Shown here piece after piece: positions 7,272 through 16,990 of a DNA stretch of 63,234 nucleotides. Source of the stretch: Candidatus Aquidulcis sp. (GTDB taxonomy: Bacteria; Chloroflexota; Anaerolineae; UBA4142); the NCBI GenBank assembly GCA_020723345.1, contig DYJA01000031.1:1-63234 (forward strand), in the 5' to 3' direction. How positions within the stretch are numbered: the stretch's first letter is position 1; each line of letters opens with the position of its first letter. A program made the position numbers and the translations under genes. The notes under the pieces were generated by a model that saw nothing but the letters and a program-made list of their open reading frames with translations, did no database searches and was not told the DNA's origin.

Positions 7272-8015
7272 ATGGAACTCGACGGGAAAAACGCGATCGT
7301 CACCGGCGCGAGTCTGGGGATCGGACACGCGATCGCGCTCGATTTGGCGCGGAATGGCGCGAACGTCGCGATCAATTATCGCAAACACGACGCGGAAGCG
7401 AACGCGCTGGTTGACGAAATCATGAAACTGGGACGACGCGGCTTGGCGATCCGCGCGGACGTGGCATCGTTCCAAGACGCGCAGACGATGGTGGACGCGG
7501 TGGCGAAAGAATTGGGGCGCGTCGATATTTTGGTGAACAACGCCGGGGTAAATCGCGACGCGGTCATTTGGAAGATGACGGAAGAGCAGTGGGACGAAGC
7601 GCTGGCGATCAACCTCAAGGGTTATTTCAACTACATTCGCGCGGTCGCGCCGTTGTTCAAGGAACAAAACGGCGGCAAGATCGTGAACGTCACCTCCATC
7701 AACGGCTTGCGCGGCAAGTTCGGTCAATCGAATTACACGGCGGCGAAAGCCGGCATCATCGGCTTGACCAAGACGGTTGCGCGCGAACTGGCGAAATTCA
7801 GCGTGAACTGTAACGCGGTCGCGCCCGGTTTGATCGAAACCGACATGGTCAAGAACGCGCCGGACGAAGTGAAACAAAAAGCGCTCGCAGAAATTGTGCT
7901 GGGGCGGCTTGGCGCGCCGGAAGAGGTCGCGTGGGTTGTGACGTTTTTGTGCTCGGAAAAAGCGCGGCACATTACGGGCGAAGTGATCAAGGTGGATGGG
8001 GGACAGTACATCTGA
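7272..8015 (+). CDS. short-chain dehydrogenase/reductase, possible 6-hydroxycyclohexene-carbonyl-CoA or 3-hydroxypimelyl-CoA dehydrogenase
   Basis: 247-residue classical SDR with the cofactor motif TGASLGIG near residue 12, NNAGV near residue 85, catalytic Ser in VTSINGL and catalytic YTAAK near residue 152. FabG-like overall. ATG at 7272 has GCGGAGG in front and lies 11 nt after bamA. The usual pathway enzyme between the dienoyl-CoA hydratase and BamA is a zinc-type alcohol dehydrogenase (Had/BamQ), which is absent here. This SDR is therefore a candidate replacement, or it may act on 3-hydroxypimelyl-CoA. FabG function in fatty acid synthesis is less likely from context. Confidence 0.85.
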   Translation: MELDGKNAIVTGASLGIGHAIALDLARNGANVAINYRKHDAEANALVDEIMKLGRRGLAIRADVASFQDAQTMVDAVAKELGRVDILVNNAGVNRDAVIWKMTEEQWDEALAINLKGYFNYIRAVAPLFKEQNGGKIVNVTSINGLRGKFGQSNYTAAKAGIIGLTKTVARELAKFSVNCNAVAPGLIETDMVKNAPDEVKQKALAEIVLGRLGAPEEVAWVVTFLCSEKARHITGEVIKVDGGQYI

Positions 8016-8019
8016 TTGC

Positions 8020-8092
8020 AGTAAGCAGTTTTCAGTTTTCAGTATTCAGTGGTCAGACTGAAAACTGGATTCTGAATACTGAATACTGAGCA
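8020..8092. repeat. spacer hairpin of iterated word TTCAGTATTCAG
   Basis: TTTTCAGTTTTCAGTATTCAG on the left is answered by CTGAATACTGAATACTG on the right. The CAGTATTCAG/CTGAATACTG core pairs perfectly. The same word family recurs at 49636-49680. Confidence 0.6.
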
Positions 8093-8103
8093 CAGGAGTC
8101 ACA

Positions 8104-9300
8104 ATGCGAGACGCAGTCATCATTGACGCAGTGCGCACGCCGGTCGGTCGCTATGGCGGCGTGTTGAAGGACGTGCGCCCGGACGATCTGGCGGCGCTGT
8201 GCATTGCGGAAATCGTCAAACGCAATCATCTCGATGTGAACTTGATCGAAGACGTGGTGATGGGTTGCACCAACCAAGCAGGCGAAGACAATCGCAACGT
8301 CGCGCGGATGGCGGTCTTGCTCGCGGGTTTGCCGTACTCGGTCGCGGGGCAGACGCTCAATCGGCTGTGCGCTTCCGGGCTGAACGCCGTGATCAGCGCG
8401 GCGAATTCGATCAGACTGGGCGAGGGCGACGTGCTCATCGCGGGCGGCACGGAATCCATGACGCGCGCGCCGTTCGTCTTTGCCAAAGCCGATGCGGCGT
8501 TCCCGCGCGAGGTCAAGGTTTTCGATTCGACGATCGGCTGGCGATTTACGAATCCCAAAATGACGCTGCCGTACGCGAAGGAAGGGATGGGCGACACCGC
8601 AGAGAACGTCGCGGTCAAGTACGGACTGACGCGTGTCGAGCAAGATGAATTTGCGTGCGCGACGCAGAAGAAATGGGGCGCGGCGCACGCGGCGGGCAGG
8701 TTCAAAGACGAACTTGTCCCCGTTGTGATTCCGCAAAAGAAAGGCGATCCGATCGTCGTGGACAAGGACGAGCATCCGCGTCCCGACGTGACGATGGAGC
8801 AACTCGCGAAACTTCCGCCCGCGTTCAAAAAGGACGGCACGGTGACAGCGGGTAATTCGAGCGGCATCAACGACGGCGCGGCGGCGGTGTTGTTGATGGC
8901 GGCGGAGACCGCGACGCGCTTGGGTTACAAACCGATCGCGCGCGTCGTGACGAGCGCGGTCGTCGGCGTTGATCCGTCGTACATGGGCTTGGGTCCGATT
9001 CCGGCGACGCGGAAAGCGCTCGCGCGCGCGGGCTTGCAGATCGGCGACATTGATCTGATCGAATTGAACGAGGCGTTCGCCGCGCAATCGCTCCCGTGCA
9101 TTCGCGAACTCGGAATGGATCCCGCGAAGGTGAACGTCAACGGCGGCGCGATTGCGATCGGTCATCCGCTCGGTTCGACGGGCGCGCGCATTTTGACGAC
9201 GCTGGCGCACGAGTTGAAGCGGCGCGGCGCGCGCTACGGTCTCGTGACGATGTGCATCGGGGTCGGGCAGGGGATTGCGGTGGTGGTGGAGAAGGCGTGA
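8104..9300 (+). CDS. acetyl-CoA acyltransferase (thiolase)
   Basis: 398-residue degradative thiolase. The acylation Cys is in [11 protein letters not shown] near residue 90, [10 protein letters not shown] near residue 352 carries the His, and CIGVGQG near residue 383 carries the second Cys. [17 protein letters not shown] near residue 55 resembles 3-oxoadipyl-CoA thiolases. In this operon the natural substrate would be 3-oxopimelyl-CoA, cleaved to glutaryl-CoA and acetyl-CoA; this assignment is inferred. A good start at 8104 follows ACAGGAG. It lies between the bamA/SDR pair and the dienoyl-CoA hydratase. Confidence 0.9.
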   Translation: MRDAVIIDAVRTPVGRYGGVLKDVRPDDLAALCIAEIVKRNHLDVNLIEDVVMGCTNQAGEDNRNVARMAVLLAGLPYSVAGQTLNRLCASGLNAVISAANSIRLGEGDVLIAGGTESMTRAPFVFAKADAAFPREVKVFDSTIGWRFTNPKMTLPYAKEGMGDTAENVAVKYGLTRVEQDEFACATQKKWGAAHAAGRFKDELVPVVIPQKKGDPIVVDKDEHPRPDVTMEQLAKLPPAFKKDGTVTAGNSSGINDGAAAVLLMAAETATRLGYKPIARVVTSAVVGVDPSYMGLGPIPATRKALARAGLQIGDIDLIELNEAFAAQSLPCIRELGMDPAKVNVNGGAIAIGHPLGSTGARILTTLAHELKRRGARYGLVTMCIGVGQGIAVVVEKA

Positions 9301-9305
9301 AACGT

Positions 9306-9344
9306 GATGCGTGATGCGTGATCACGTTTCACGCATCACGCATC
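9306..9344. repeat. perfect 16-bp spacer hairpin of word GATGCGT
   Basis: Arms GATGCGTGATGCGTGA (9306-9321) and its exact complement (9329-9344), loop TCACGTT. The word GATGCGT is repeated in tandem inside each arm. Confidence 0.8.
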
Positions 9345-9363
9345 ATGCATTGCGAGGTAACTC

Positions 9364-10122
9364 ATGTCAACCGTAACTCTTGAAAAATCAAACAGCATTG
9401 CACGCGTCACGCTGAACAAACCTCCGCTCAACGTGCTGGACATTCCGATGATGGAGGAATTGGACGCCGCGCTCAAATCGCTCAAGGGCGATCGTGCGAG
9501 CAAGGTGATCGTGATCGCGGCGCAAGGCAAAGCGTTCAGCGCGGGTGTGGACATTGCCGATCACACCAAAGAGCGCGTCGACGAGATGATCGCAAAGTTC
9601 CACGCGATTTTCCGCACGCTCTGGTCGCTGGAACAGCCGACGGTCGCGGCGGCGCAAGGCGCCGCGCTCGGCGGCGGATGCGAAGTGGCAATCGCGTGCG
9701 ATTTCATCGTCGCGAGTGAAAAAGCAAAATTCGGACAGCCCGAGATCAAAGTCGGCGTGTTTCCGCCCATCGCCGCGTTGGTGCTGCCGCGCATCCTCGG
9801 TCGCAAGAAGGCATTCGAATTGGTGCTGACCGGCGAAGCGATCGACGCGCGCGAGGCAGAACGCATCGGCTTGGTCAACGTGGTTGCGCCGGTGGAATCG
9901 TTCGACGCGACGGTGAACGCGTTCGTCGGCAAGTTGACGTTGTTGAGCGGCGCGGTGTTGCGGCTCACCAAGCGCGCGGTGCAGATCAGTTTGGATCAGG
10001 GATTCGACGCGGCGTTCGCGGAAATCGAGCGATTGTATCTGCGCGATTTGATGCAAACGGAGGACGCAGCCGAAGGGCTTGCCGCGTTCATGGAAAAACG
10101 CGCGCCGGTATGGAGAGAGTGA
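9364..10122 (+). CDS. bamR: cyclohexa-1,5-diene-1-carbonyl-CoA hydratase
   Basis: 252-residue enoyl-CoA hydratase/isomerase family protein. FSAGVDIADHT near residue 59, QGAALGGGCEVAIACD near residue 98 and FGQPEIKVGVFPP near residue 122 are the pattern of dienoyl-CoA hydratases (Dch/BamR) rather than general crotonases. It would add water to the benzoyl-CoA reductase product to give 6-hydroxycyclohex-1-ene-1-carbonyl-CoA. The gene ends two bases before bamB, which supports this role. A generic enoyl-CoA hydratase is the alternative. Confidence 0.78.
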   Translation: MSTVTLEKSNSIARVTLNKPPLNVLDIPMMEELDAALKSLKGDRASKVIVIAAQGKAFSAGVDIADHTKERVDEMIAKFHAIFRTLWSLEQPTVAAAQGAALGGGCEVAIACDFIVASEKAKFGQPEIKVGVFPPIAALVLPRILGRKKAFELVLTGEAIDAREAERIGLVNVVAPVESFDATVNAFVGKLTLLSGAVLRLTKRAVQISLDQGFDAAFAEIERLYLRDLMQTEDAAEGLAAFMEKRAPVWRE

Positions 10123-10123
10123 C

Positions 10124-12091
10124 ATGCGGTACGCCGAGACCGGTTACAATTTAGAAATTGATCTATCCCGCGGAAACATCGAGCGGGTGGAAACTGATCC
10201 CAAGTGGACCGAACTTTATCTAGGTGGGCTGGGCACGAACGCCAAAATCTTATGGGATCGAGTTCCTCCTGAAACGGAACCCTTTTCTCCCGATAATCTC
10301 CTCATCTTCAGCACCGGTCTTTTGTGCGGTACGCCGGCGGTCGGCTCAAATCGGACCATTGTTTCTACTTTTTCTCCTCAAACGCAGTTAATGGCGTACT
10401 CGATGATGGGAGGATTTTTCGCGCCGGAACTAAAGTATGCTGGCTACGACAAAGTCATCTTTCGCGGCAAGTCGCCAAATCTGGTCTATGTGTGGATCAA
10501 CAACGCCAAAGTGGAAATCCGGGACGCCAGCCATCTCCGCGGCAAAGGCGCGGTTGAAACTCAAGAACTCATTCGGAAGGAGTTGAAGGATCCGAACGCC
10601 CAGGTCGCGGCGATCGGCTTGGCAGGCGAAAACCGAGTCTTTTATGCCTCGATCGAGCAGGGCAGATCCAGCGCCAGCCGACAAGGGATCGGCGCGGTCA
10701 TGGGAGACAAAGGACTGAAGGCAATCGCCGTGCGGGGAACGAAGGACATTAATGTCGCGCGACCGACTGAGTTTTTGGAACTGTGCAACGAGGTCCTGAA
10801 ATATATCCAATGGCGAAATGAAAACCCGATCAAGAATGTGGAACCCATTTTCCAGGGCCTGGGATCGCCGCAGGAGATGGCGATCATTGACGAAAAGTGG
10901 CATACGACCGGTTTCATGTGGGGTAATGCGCGCACGCGGAGAAAAGATTTTTGGAACAAGGAAGCCGAAGAGCAGTGGAAGCAGACTCAGGAAAGTGTGC
11001 GGACGCGGTTGATCAGTTGTTATAACTGTCCGATGAAATGCGGGGCGTTAATTTCCGTCCCCGGAATTTCAAATTACATGATGAAATGCTACACCAAACT
11101 TACTTATACGATGGCGGCGATGTCCGACCTTGAGTTTGGTTTTAGAATCGCTCAACGCGCCACGGAGTATGGGGTGGACGGGTACTCAACCCCGCAAGTG
11201 ATCGCGTTCGCGCTGGAACTCTACGAAGCCGGCATTTTGACTGATCAGGACATGCCAGGAATGCCGACCGGCACCGAGGAAAGATTTTACTGGCTGCTTG
11301 ACCGAATTGTCCGGCGTGAAGGGATCGGAGATGTTCTCGCGAATGGCACGCATTGGGCAGCCAAAGCGATCGGCAAAGGCGCAGAAGCGTACGCTCATAA
11401 TAACATCAAGAAGCATGAGCAACTGCCACTCAAACTGGGAATGTTGAACCCCGTATATTTCCTCATGTATTGCACCGGGGAGAAAATAAACATTACCCAG
11501 ATCGAAGGGCAGTTCCCCCAGGAACCTTTCGCGGCGAAAGAGCAGAGAGAAGAGTTTGTCAAGGATTGGCTCCAGGTTCCCGATGAAAAGTTCAAGCAAT
11601 ACTTTCTGGACTGGGATCCGCGTGGCGAACACTCCAATCCATATTACCCAACGATTCAAGCAACCTGTGAAATTGTCGATTGGATGGAGCGGATGCACTA
11701 CATAGACGACGCGCTCGGCGTGTGCGCGGGTTTGTCATCGTTTCCGTTGAAGCCGCCTTATCACATGCACAATTACCCGTCGTTCATTTCGTCCGGGGCG
11801 GGCATCGCCATGGATGAAGCCGGATTGACGCAAGTAGCCAGACGGAATCGAACTTTGATCAGAGCCGTGAATATTCGGAAGGGGATGCGGCGCGCGGACG
11901 AAAAGCCGCCTGAGGATCATTGGAGAAAGAGATTTCCCGAGCTCGAAGAAAAACTCTTGGACGAGTATTACAAATTCAAGGGGTGGGATCATCAGGGGAT
12001 TCCGACGAAAGCGTCTTTGCGCGAATTGGATCTGGCTTATGTTGCCGATGACCTCGAACAGAGAGGGATAATAAGAAATGAGCAAGGTTAA
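10124..12091 (+). CDS. bamB: class II benzoyl-CoA reductase, tungsten active-site subunit BamB
   Basis: 655-residue member of the aldehyde:ferredoxin oxidoreductase family that reduces benzoyl-CoA to the 1,5-dienoyl-CoA at a bis-pyranopterin tungsten site. The N terminus RYAETGYNLEIDLSRGNIER, GGLGTNAKILWDRVP and MMGGFFAPELKYAGYDK fit BamB specifically. The 4Fe-4S Cys are in CYNCPMKC near residues 304-311 and in GVCAG near residue 534. ATG at 10124 follows GGAGAGAG; a frame from 10079 overlaps the hydratase and is rejected. Two AOR paralogues downstream (22241, 56875) are clearly less BamB-like. Codon use shifts here towards AGA/AGG and AT-ending codons. Confidence 0.93.
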   Translation: MRYAETGYNLEIDLSRGNIERVETDPKWTELYLGGLGTNAKILWDRVPPETEPFSPDNLLIFSTGLLCGTPAVGSNRTIVSTFSPQTQLMAYSMMGGFFAPELKYAGYDKVIFRGKSPNLVYVWINNAKVEIRDASHLRGKGAVETQELIRKELKDPNAQVAAIGLAGENRVFYASIEQGRSSASRQGIGAVMGDKGLKAIAVRGTKDINVARPTEFLELCNEVLKYIQWRNENPIKNVEPIFQGLGSPQEMAIIDEKWHTTGFMWGNARTRRKDFWNKEAEEQWKQTQESVRTRLISCYNCPMKCGALISVPGISNYMMKCYTKLTYTMAAMSDLEFGFRIAQRATEYGVDGYSTPQVIAFALELYEAGILTDQDMPGMPTGTEERFYWLLDRIVRREGIGDVLANGTHWAAKAIGKGAEAYAHNNIKKHEQLPLKLGMLNPVYFLMYCTGEKINITQIEGQFPQEPFAAKEQREEFVKDWLQVPDEKFKQYFLDWDPRGEHSNPYYPTIQATCEIVDWMERMHYIDDALGVCAGLSSFPLKPPYHMHNYPSFISSGAGIAMDEAGLTQVARRNRTLIRAVNIRKGMRRADEKPPEDHWRKRFPELEEKLLDEYYKFKGWDHQGIPTKASLRELDLAYVADDLEQRGIIRNEQG

Positions 12092-12611
12092 GAAGAAGGT
12101 AATCAAGATCGATCTTGAAAAGTGCAATGGTTGCCGGGCATGTGAGGTCATTTGCTCCGCCTTCCATGCCAAGCCCCAATATAGCAGCAACAATCCCGCG
12201 CGGTCTCGCATTCGAATCGTTCGCGATCCGCTGAGAGACATCTATCTTCCCGTGTACGCGGGCGAGTATACGAAAGCCGAGTGCAGCGGCAAAGACAAAT
12301 ATGTGATCGAAGGGAAGGAATACAGCGAGTGCGATTTCTGCCGGGCGTCCTGTCCATCGCGCGATTTGTTCAAAGAACCCGATTCCGGTCTCCCATTGAA
12401 ATGCGACATGTGTGAAGACGATCCGGAACAAAAAGAGCCCATGTGCGTTCAATGGTGCTTGAGCGATTGCCTGACCTACGAAGAGATCGAAGAGGAAGCC
12501 GAAGAAAAAATAAAACTGGAGGACGTGGAGATCGGATTGGAATCCTTGGTCGACAAGTACGGATTCCAGAAGGTAATGGATGCCGCTGCGCGAATGACAA
12601 AGAAAGATTGA
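12078..12611 (+). CDS. bamC: benzoyl-CoA reductase electron-transfer ferredoxin subunit BamC
   Basis: 177-residue polyferredoxin-like subunit that hands electrons to BamB. Cys groups: CNGCRACEVIC (about residues 15-25), CDFCRASCPS (about 84-92), CDMCEDD and CVQWCLSDC (about 111-130). This is the four-cluster DMSO-reductase-beta-like arrangement, with some sites less regular. The start overlaps the end of bamB by 14 nt, indicating coupled translation and a BC heterodimer as in Geobacter. An acidic tail (EEIEEEAEEKI) follows the last cluster. Confidence 0.9.
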   Translation: MSKVKKKVIKIDLEKCNGCRACEVICSAFHAKPQYSSNNPARSRIRIVRDPLRDIYLPVYAGEYTKAECSGKDKYVIEGKEYSECDFCRASCPSRDLFKEPDSGLPLKCDMCEDDPEQKEPMCVQWCLSDCLTYEEIEEEAEEKIKLEDVEIGLESLVDKYGFQKVMDAAARMTKKD

Positions 12612-12619
12612 AAAATAGT

Positions 12620-13777
12620 ATGGAGACAGTACCCCTAACTCCCTTCAAGGTGGTCGTCGAAGGGATCAAGGAAGCGGGCGGAGACGCCGATAAATTCTGC
12701 TATCAATGCGGAAAATGCGACACGGTTTGTCCCTGGAATCGCGTACGAAATTTTTCTGTTCGCAGAATCATCCATCAGGCAAAATTCGGCGTCGTTCCCT
12801 TCGAATCCGAAGACCTGTGGCTATGCACCACCTGTCGTAATTGTGTTCAACGTTGTCCCAGGGGCGTAGAAATAATCGACGTGATGAGGGCGATGCGCCG
12901 GGTCTTGGTGCCCGACGGCGTCGTTCCGACGAGCATTCCCAATCTGCGGGGTTTCATGACAAGCATTGCCAGCGTCGGAAACCCTTGGGGACAAGAACCG
13001 AACGAGCGCGCAAATTGGGCGAAAGACCTGGGAGTAAAAGAGTTCGACGAGCATACAGAGGTGCTCTATTTTCCCTGTTGCTATCTCGCGTACGACCCAA
13101 GATTGAAGAAGGTGGCTCAAGCCACGGCGAAGCTTCTCAACAAGGCAGGAGTGGATTTCGGGATCCTGGGTTCCAGGGAGATGTGCTGTGGGGAGAGTGT
13201 GCGCCAAGCGGGCAATGAGCAGTTGTTTCGACGCCTAGCCAAGGAAAACATCAAGACTTTTGTGGACATGGGCGTGAAGAAAATCCTGACGTCCTCCCCG
13301 CATTGCTACAACGCGTTCAAGAATGAGTATTCCGAGTTTAAGGTGAACTTTGAGGTGGTTCATATCACCCAGTATCTATTCCAAATGATCGGCGAGGGAA
13401 AACTCAAACTCACGAAGGAGTATGCAAAGCAAGTCACGTATCACGACCCGTGTTACCTGGGTCGGCATAATGGCATTTTTGACCAACCCCGCGAGGCGTT
13501 GAAGAAAATTCCCGGTTTGGAACTGAGGGAGATGGCTGACGCGCGGCAAGATAGTCTTTGTTGTGGAATGGGCGGCGGCAGGATTTGGATGGAAACCGCA
13601 AGAGAGGAAAGATTTTCCAATCTCCGGTTGGAACAAGCAATCGGAGTTGGGGCTGAGGTCTTGACGACGGCTTGCCCGTATTGCATCACGCAATTCGAGG
13701 ATACTAGGTTAACGCTGAAGGATGGCGAGGGCATACAGATCAAGGACATCACAGAGATTCTTCAGGAAGTGGTGTGA
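12620..13777 (+). CDS. bamD: BamD, HdrD/GlpC-like CCG-domain Fe-S protein
   Basis: 385 residues from ATG 12620. Two 4Fe-4S motifs come first ([12 protein letters not shown] near residue 24, [12 protein letters not shown] near residue 68), then two CCG domains (CYLAYD, CCGESVR and SSPHCYN in the first; [18 protein letters not shown] and ACPYC in the second). CCG domains bind the noncubane 4Fe-4S clusters of heterodisulfide reductases. In the Bam complex this subunit joins BamE and BamF in electron transfer. The longer frame from 12443 is a shadow of bamC. The Shine-Dalgarno sequence is weak, so coupling to bamC is likely. Confidence 0.9.
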   Translation: METVPLTPFKVVVEGIKEAGGDADKFCYQCGKCDTVCPWNRVRNFSVRRIIHQAKFGVVPFESEDLWLCTTCRNCVQRCPRGVEIIDVMRAMRRVLVPDGVVPTSIPNLRGFMTSIASVGNPWGQEPNERANWAKDLGVKEFDEHTEVLYFPCCYLAYDPRLKKVAQATAKLLNKAGVDFGILGSREMCCGESVRQAGNEQLFRRLAKENIKTFVDMGVKKILTSSPHCYNAFKNEYSEFKVNFEVVHITQYLFQMIGEGKLKLTKEYAKQVTYHDPCYLGRHNGIFDQPREALKKIPGLELREMADARQDSLCCGMGGGRIWMETAREERFSNLRLEQAIGVGAEVLTTACPYCITQFEDTRLTLKDGEGIQIKDITEILQEVV

Positions 13778-13790
13778 TGAGGTATCGCAA

Positions 13791-16700
13791 GTGGAAACAG
13801 AACTAGTCGGACGGATAAGCAAGGGGCGCCGCGACAGTAATTTCGGAGACGTGATGGTCGTTGGCGGCGGGGTCAGCGGGGTGCAAGCATCGCTCGATCT
13901 TGCCAACGCGGGTTTCAAGGTTTACCTGGTCGACAAGGCGCCTGCCATTGGCGGGCACATGGCGCAACTCGACAAGACCTTTCCCACCAATGACTGCTCC
14001 ATCTGAATACTCGCGCCCAAACTGGTCGAGGTCGGCCGGAATCCCAATGTAGCAATCCTGACGTACACGGAAGTTGACAGAGTGGAAGGAGAAGCAGGAG
14101 ATTTTATCGTTTCCCTGCTTAGAAAGCCCCGGTATGTTTTAGAGGACAAGTGCACGGGCTGTACGACTTGCGTCGAATACTGCCCGGTCAAATATCCCGA
14201 TCAATTCAATCAGGCCATATCGCAGAACAAAGCCATCCATATTTACTTTCATCAAGCCATTCCCCTCGTCACGTATATCGATGAAACCTGTCTCTATCTC
14301 AAAGAAAAGAAATGCAATATTTGTGAGACCGTTTGTAAGAACAAGGCGATCGATTTCACGCAAAAGGCGGAGAGGGTCCAAGTAAACGTCGGAGCGATCA
14401 TTCTGGCTTCCGGCATCGAGCCGTTCGATCCAAAGACGCGGGATGAATATCGCTACGGCAAGTTCGCGAACGTAGTCACCAGCATAGACTATGAACGGCT
14501 GATGTGCGCCACGGGACCCTACGAAGGGGAGATCCTCCGCGCGTCCGACAGGAAGCATCCCCACAAAATCGCCTGGCTTCAATGCGTTGGTTCCAGGGAA
14601 GTAATTCCCGGCGGCAACAGTTATTGTTCGAGCGTATGCTGCACGTACACCCAGAAACAGGTCATTTTGACCAAGGATCACAACCCTGAGGCAGAATGTA
14701 CAATCTTCCACAACGATATTCGTTCCTACGGCAAGGACTTTGAGCGGTTCTACCAAAGAGCGGAGAGACTGGCTGGGATTCGGTTCATCAGAAGCTACGT
14801 AACCATCGCGAAAGAGGATCCCAAGACCAAGAACGTCACCATTCGGTATGCGACTCCCGCTGATGGAGTCAAAGAAGAAGAATTCGATATGGTGGTGCTA
14901 TCTGTCGGATTGAACCCTCCGGCTGATGCGAAGGGGCTGGGCAACAAGTTCGGCATCGAACTGACCAGTCACGGATTCTGCAAAACCAATCCTGTCAACC
15001 CAATGGAGACGACAAGACCTGGGATCTTTGTGAGTGGAGCATTCCAAGGTCCGACCGATATTCCCGAATCGGTTTATACCGCGAGCGGGGCTGGCTCGCA
15101 ATGTGGTCAACTGTTAGACTATCGGCGCGGGAAACTAACCCAGGAAAGGATTTATCCGCCCGAAAGAGACGTCTCCCAAGCGGAACCACGGGTCGGAGTT
15201 TTCGTCTGTCATTGTGGAACGAATATCGGCAGAGTCGTCAATGTTCCTTCCGCAGTTGAATATTCCAAAAGTCTGCCCAACGTTATCTACGCTCAGGAGC
15301 AACTGTTTTCCTGCGCCGCGAATTGCGCGAAAGAGATTACAGATCTGGCAAAGGAAAAAGGGCTTAATCGAGTGGTCGTCGCTGCCTGCTCGCCCAGGAC
15401 GCTAGAACCGTTATTTCGGGACACACTTCGGGAAGCGGGCATCAATCAATATTACTACGACATGGCGAACATTCGAGAGCATTGCTCCTGGGTTCATGCG
15501 AAAGAAAAAGAACTGGCTACCGAAAAGGCGAAAGATATTATCCGAATGTCGGTAGCGCGAGCCTCCCACTTGGAGGCGCTTGAGGAATTCGATCTGCCCG
15601 TCAACAAGGCGGCGTTAGTCGTGGGTGGAGGGATCGCCGGTATGACATGCGCGCTCTCCATTGCCAACCAGGGTCACGAGGTTTACTTGGTCGAAAAGGA
15701 TTCAGACTTTGGGGGAACGGCAAGGAGAATTCACACTACCCTGGAAGGGCTGGATGTTCAAGCGTATTTGCGCGATCTAATTAGAAAAGTTTATCAGCAT
15801 CGCTTGATTCACGTCTACGCAGGCGCTACGATTACGGAGGCGACCGGTTATGTGGGAAACTTTGTAACCAAAGTTCGATCTGAGAGGGGAGTGACCGAGA
15901 TAAAACATGGCGCAACCGTCATCGCGGTAGGTACCGATGTCTACCAGCCCACCGAATATTTGCACGGCGAAGATGACCGGGTCGTGACGCAACTGGAGTT
16001 AGAGGAGCGGATCAGCCAAGGCGACGAAAAGGTAGTCGATGCAACAAGCATCGTCATGATCCAATGTGTGGGTTGCCGGAATGAAGACAGAAATTACTGC
16101 AGCCGGATCTGTTGCAGCGAGTCGATAAAGAACGCGCTGAAACTAAAAGAGAAAAATCCAAAGATGGATATTTGCGTTCTCTTTCGGGATATGCGAACGT
16201 ACGGGTTTAGTGAGGATTATTACCGGCAGGCGGCAGACAAAGATGTCAGATTCATCCGGTACGAGCCGCAGGATAAACCTCAGGTGGAGCCGGGTGAATC
16301 GGAAGAGGGCAAGCCCGTTCTAAAGGTTACTGCGACGGATTACATTTTAGGGAACAAACTTGAAATTGACGCCGATATTGTCGCTTTGGCTGCCGCAGTG
16401 ATTCCATCCGCAGGAAGCCAGCAAGTCTCCCAATTATTCAAGGTGCCTCTGAGCGGGGATGGTTTCTTCCAGGAGGCGCACGTAAAACTAAGACCGGTCG
16501 AATTTGCCGCGGACGGCATCTATCTTTGCGGTACGGCGCACTACCCCAAGCACATATCGGAGACGATTCGACAGGCGTATGGAGCGGCGGGGCGGGTCTT
16601 GACGCTGCTTTCGCATGACACCGTCACCGCCTCCGGCTCGGTTTGCCGGGTGAATGAGAAAAAGTGTTTTGGGTGTGGAGCATGTATCTCTGCCTGCACG

Positions 16701-16886
16701 TACGGCGCGATCGAGTTTCGCGAGACGCCGCAGGGGAGAAAGGTGGTGGTCAATCCCGTTCTCTGCAAAGGCGATGGGCTCTGCAACGCCAAATGCCCAA
16801 CCCTGGCAATTCAACTAAAACATTTTACCGATGAAGAGATAGTCGCCCAGATTGACGCGGCGTTTCCGGATGAAAAGGTCGGATGA
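13791..16886 (+). CDS. bamE: BamE, HdrA-like flavoprotein with selenocysteine
   Basis: HdrA-type FAD/4Fe-4S protein, 1031 residues if UGA 14004-14006 is read as selenocysteine (residue 72). The open frame continues without other stops to 16886. The UGA falls in [17 protein letters not shown], where homologues have Cys or Sec; the paralogue at 24768 has TGC there. Other parts: GGGVSGVQ dinucleotide motif near residue 24, [12 protein letters not shown] near 123, [11 protein letters not shown] near 472, a second FAD motif [13 protein letters not shown] near 610, and two C-terminal ferredoxin motifs ([11 protein letters not shown] near 958, [12 protein letters not shown] near 992). GTG 13791 is the best start. 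HdrA is the flavin-bifurcating subunit in methanogens; the same role in Bam is proposed in the literature. Confidence 0.88.
14004..14039 (+). promoter_or_regulatory. UGA selenocysteine codon and SECIS hairpin of bamE
   Basis: UGA at 14004-14006. Fifteen bases later a 6-bp stem CTGGTC (14022-14027) / GGCCGG (14034-14039, two G-U pairs) closes the loop GAGGUC, which contains the AGGUC found in the apical loop of the classical E. coli fdhF SECIS. Distance and GU loop fit bacterial SelB recognition. Confidence 0.75.
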
Positions 16887-16902
16887 AAGTGCCAAGTGCC
16901 AT

Positions 16903-16961
16903 GTGACAAGGGAAGATTCCCGCTTTACGTTTCACGATTTCCATCCCTTGTCCCTTGTCAC
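16903..16961. repeat. spacer hairpin GTGACAAGGGA/TCCCTTGTCAC
   Basis: Perfect 11-bp arms at 16903-16913 and 16951-16961 between bamE and bamF. The words CAAGTGCCA and CCCTTGT are locally iterated. Confidence 0.6.
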
Positions 16962-16990
16962 CGATCACATATTCAGGAGACTGAGAACCG

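Noticed and set aside
13791-14081. bamE as a pseudogene or two separate genes
   Set aside because: The UGA is at a known Cys/Sec site, the frame is otherwise open for over 1000 codons, a SECIS-like hairpin follows, and two further UGA codons in the window behave the same way.
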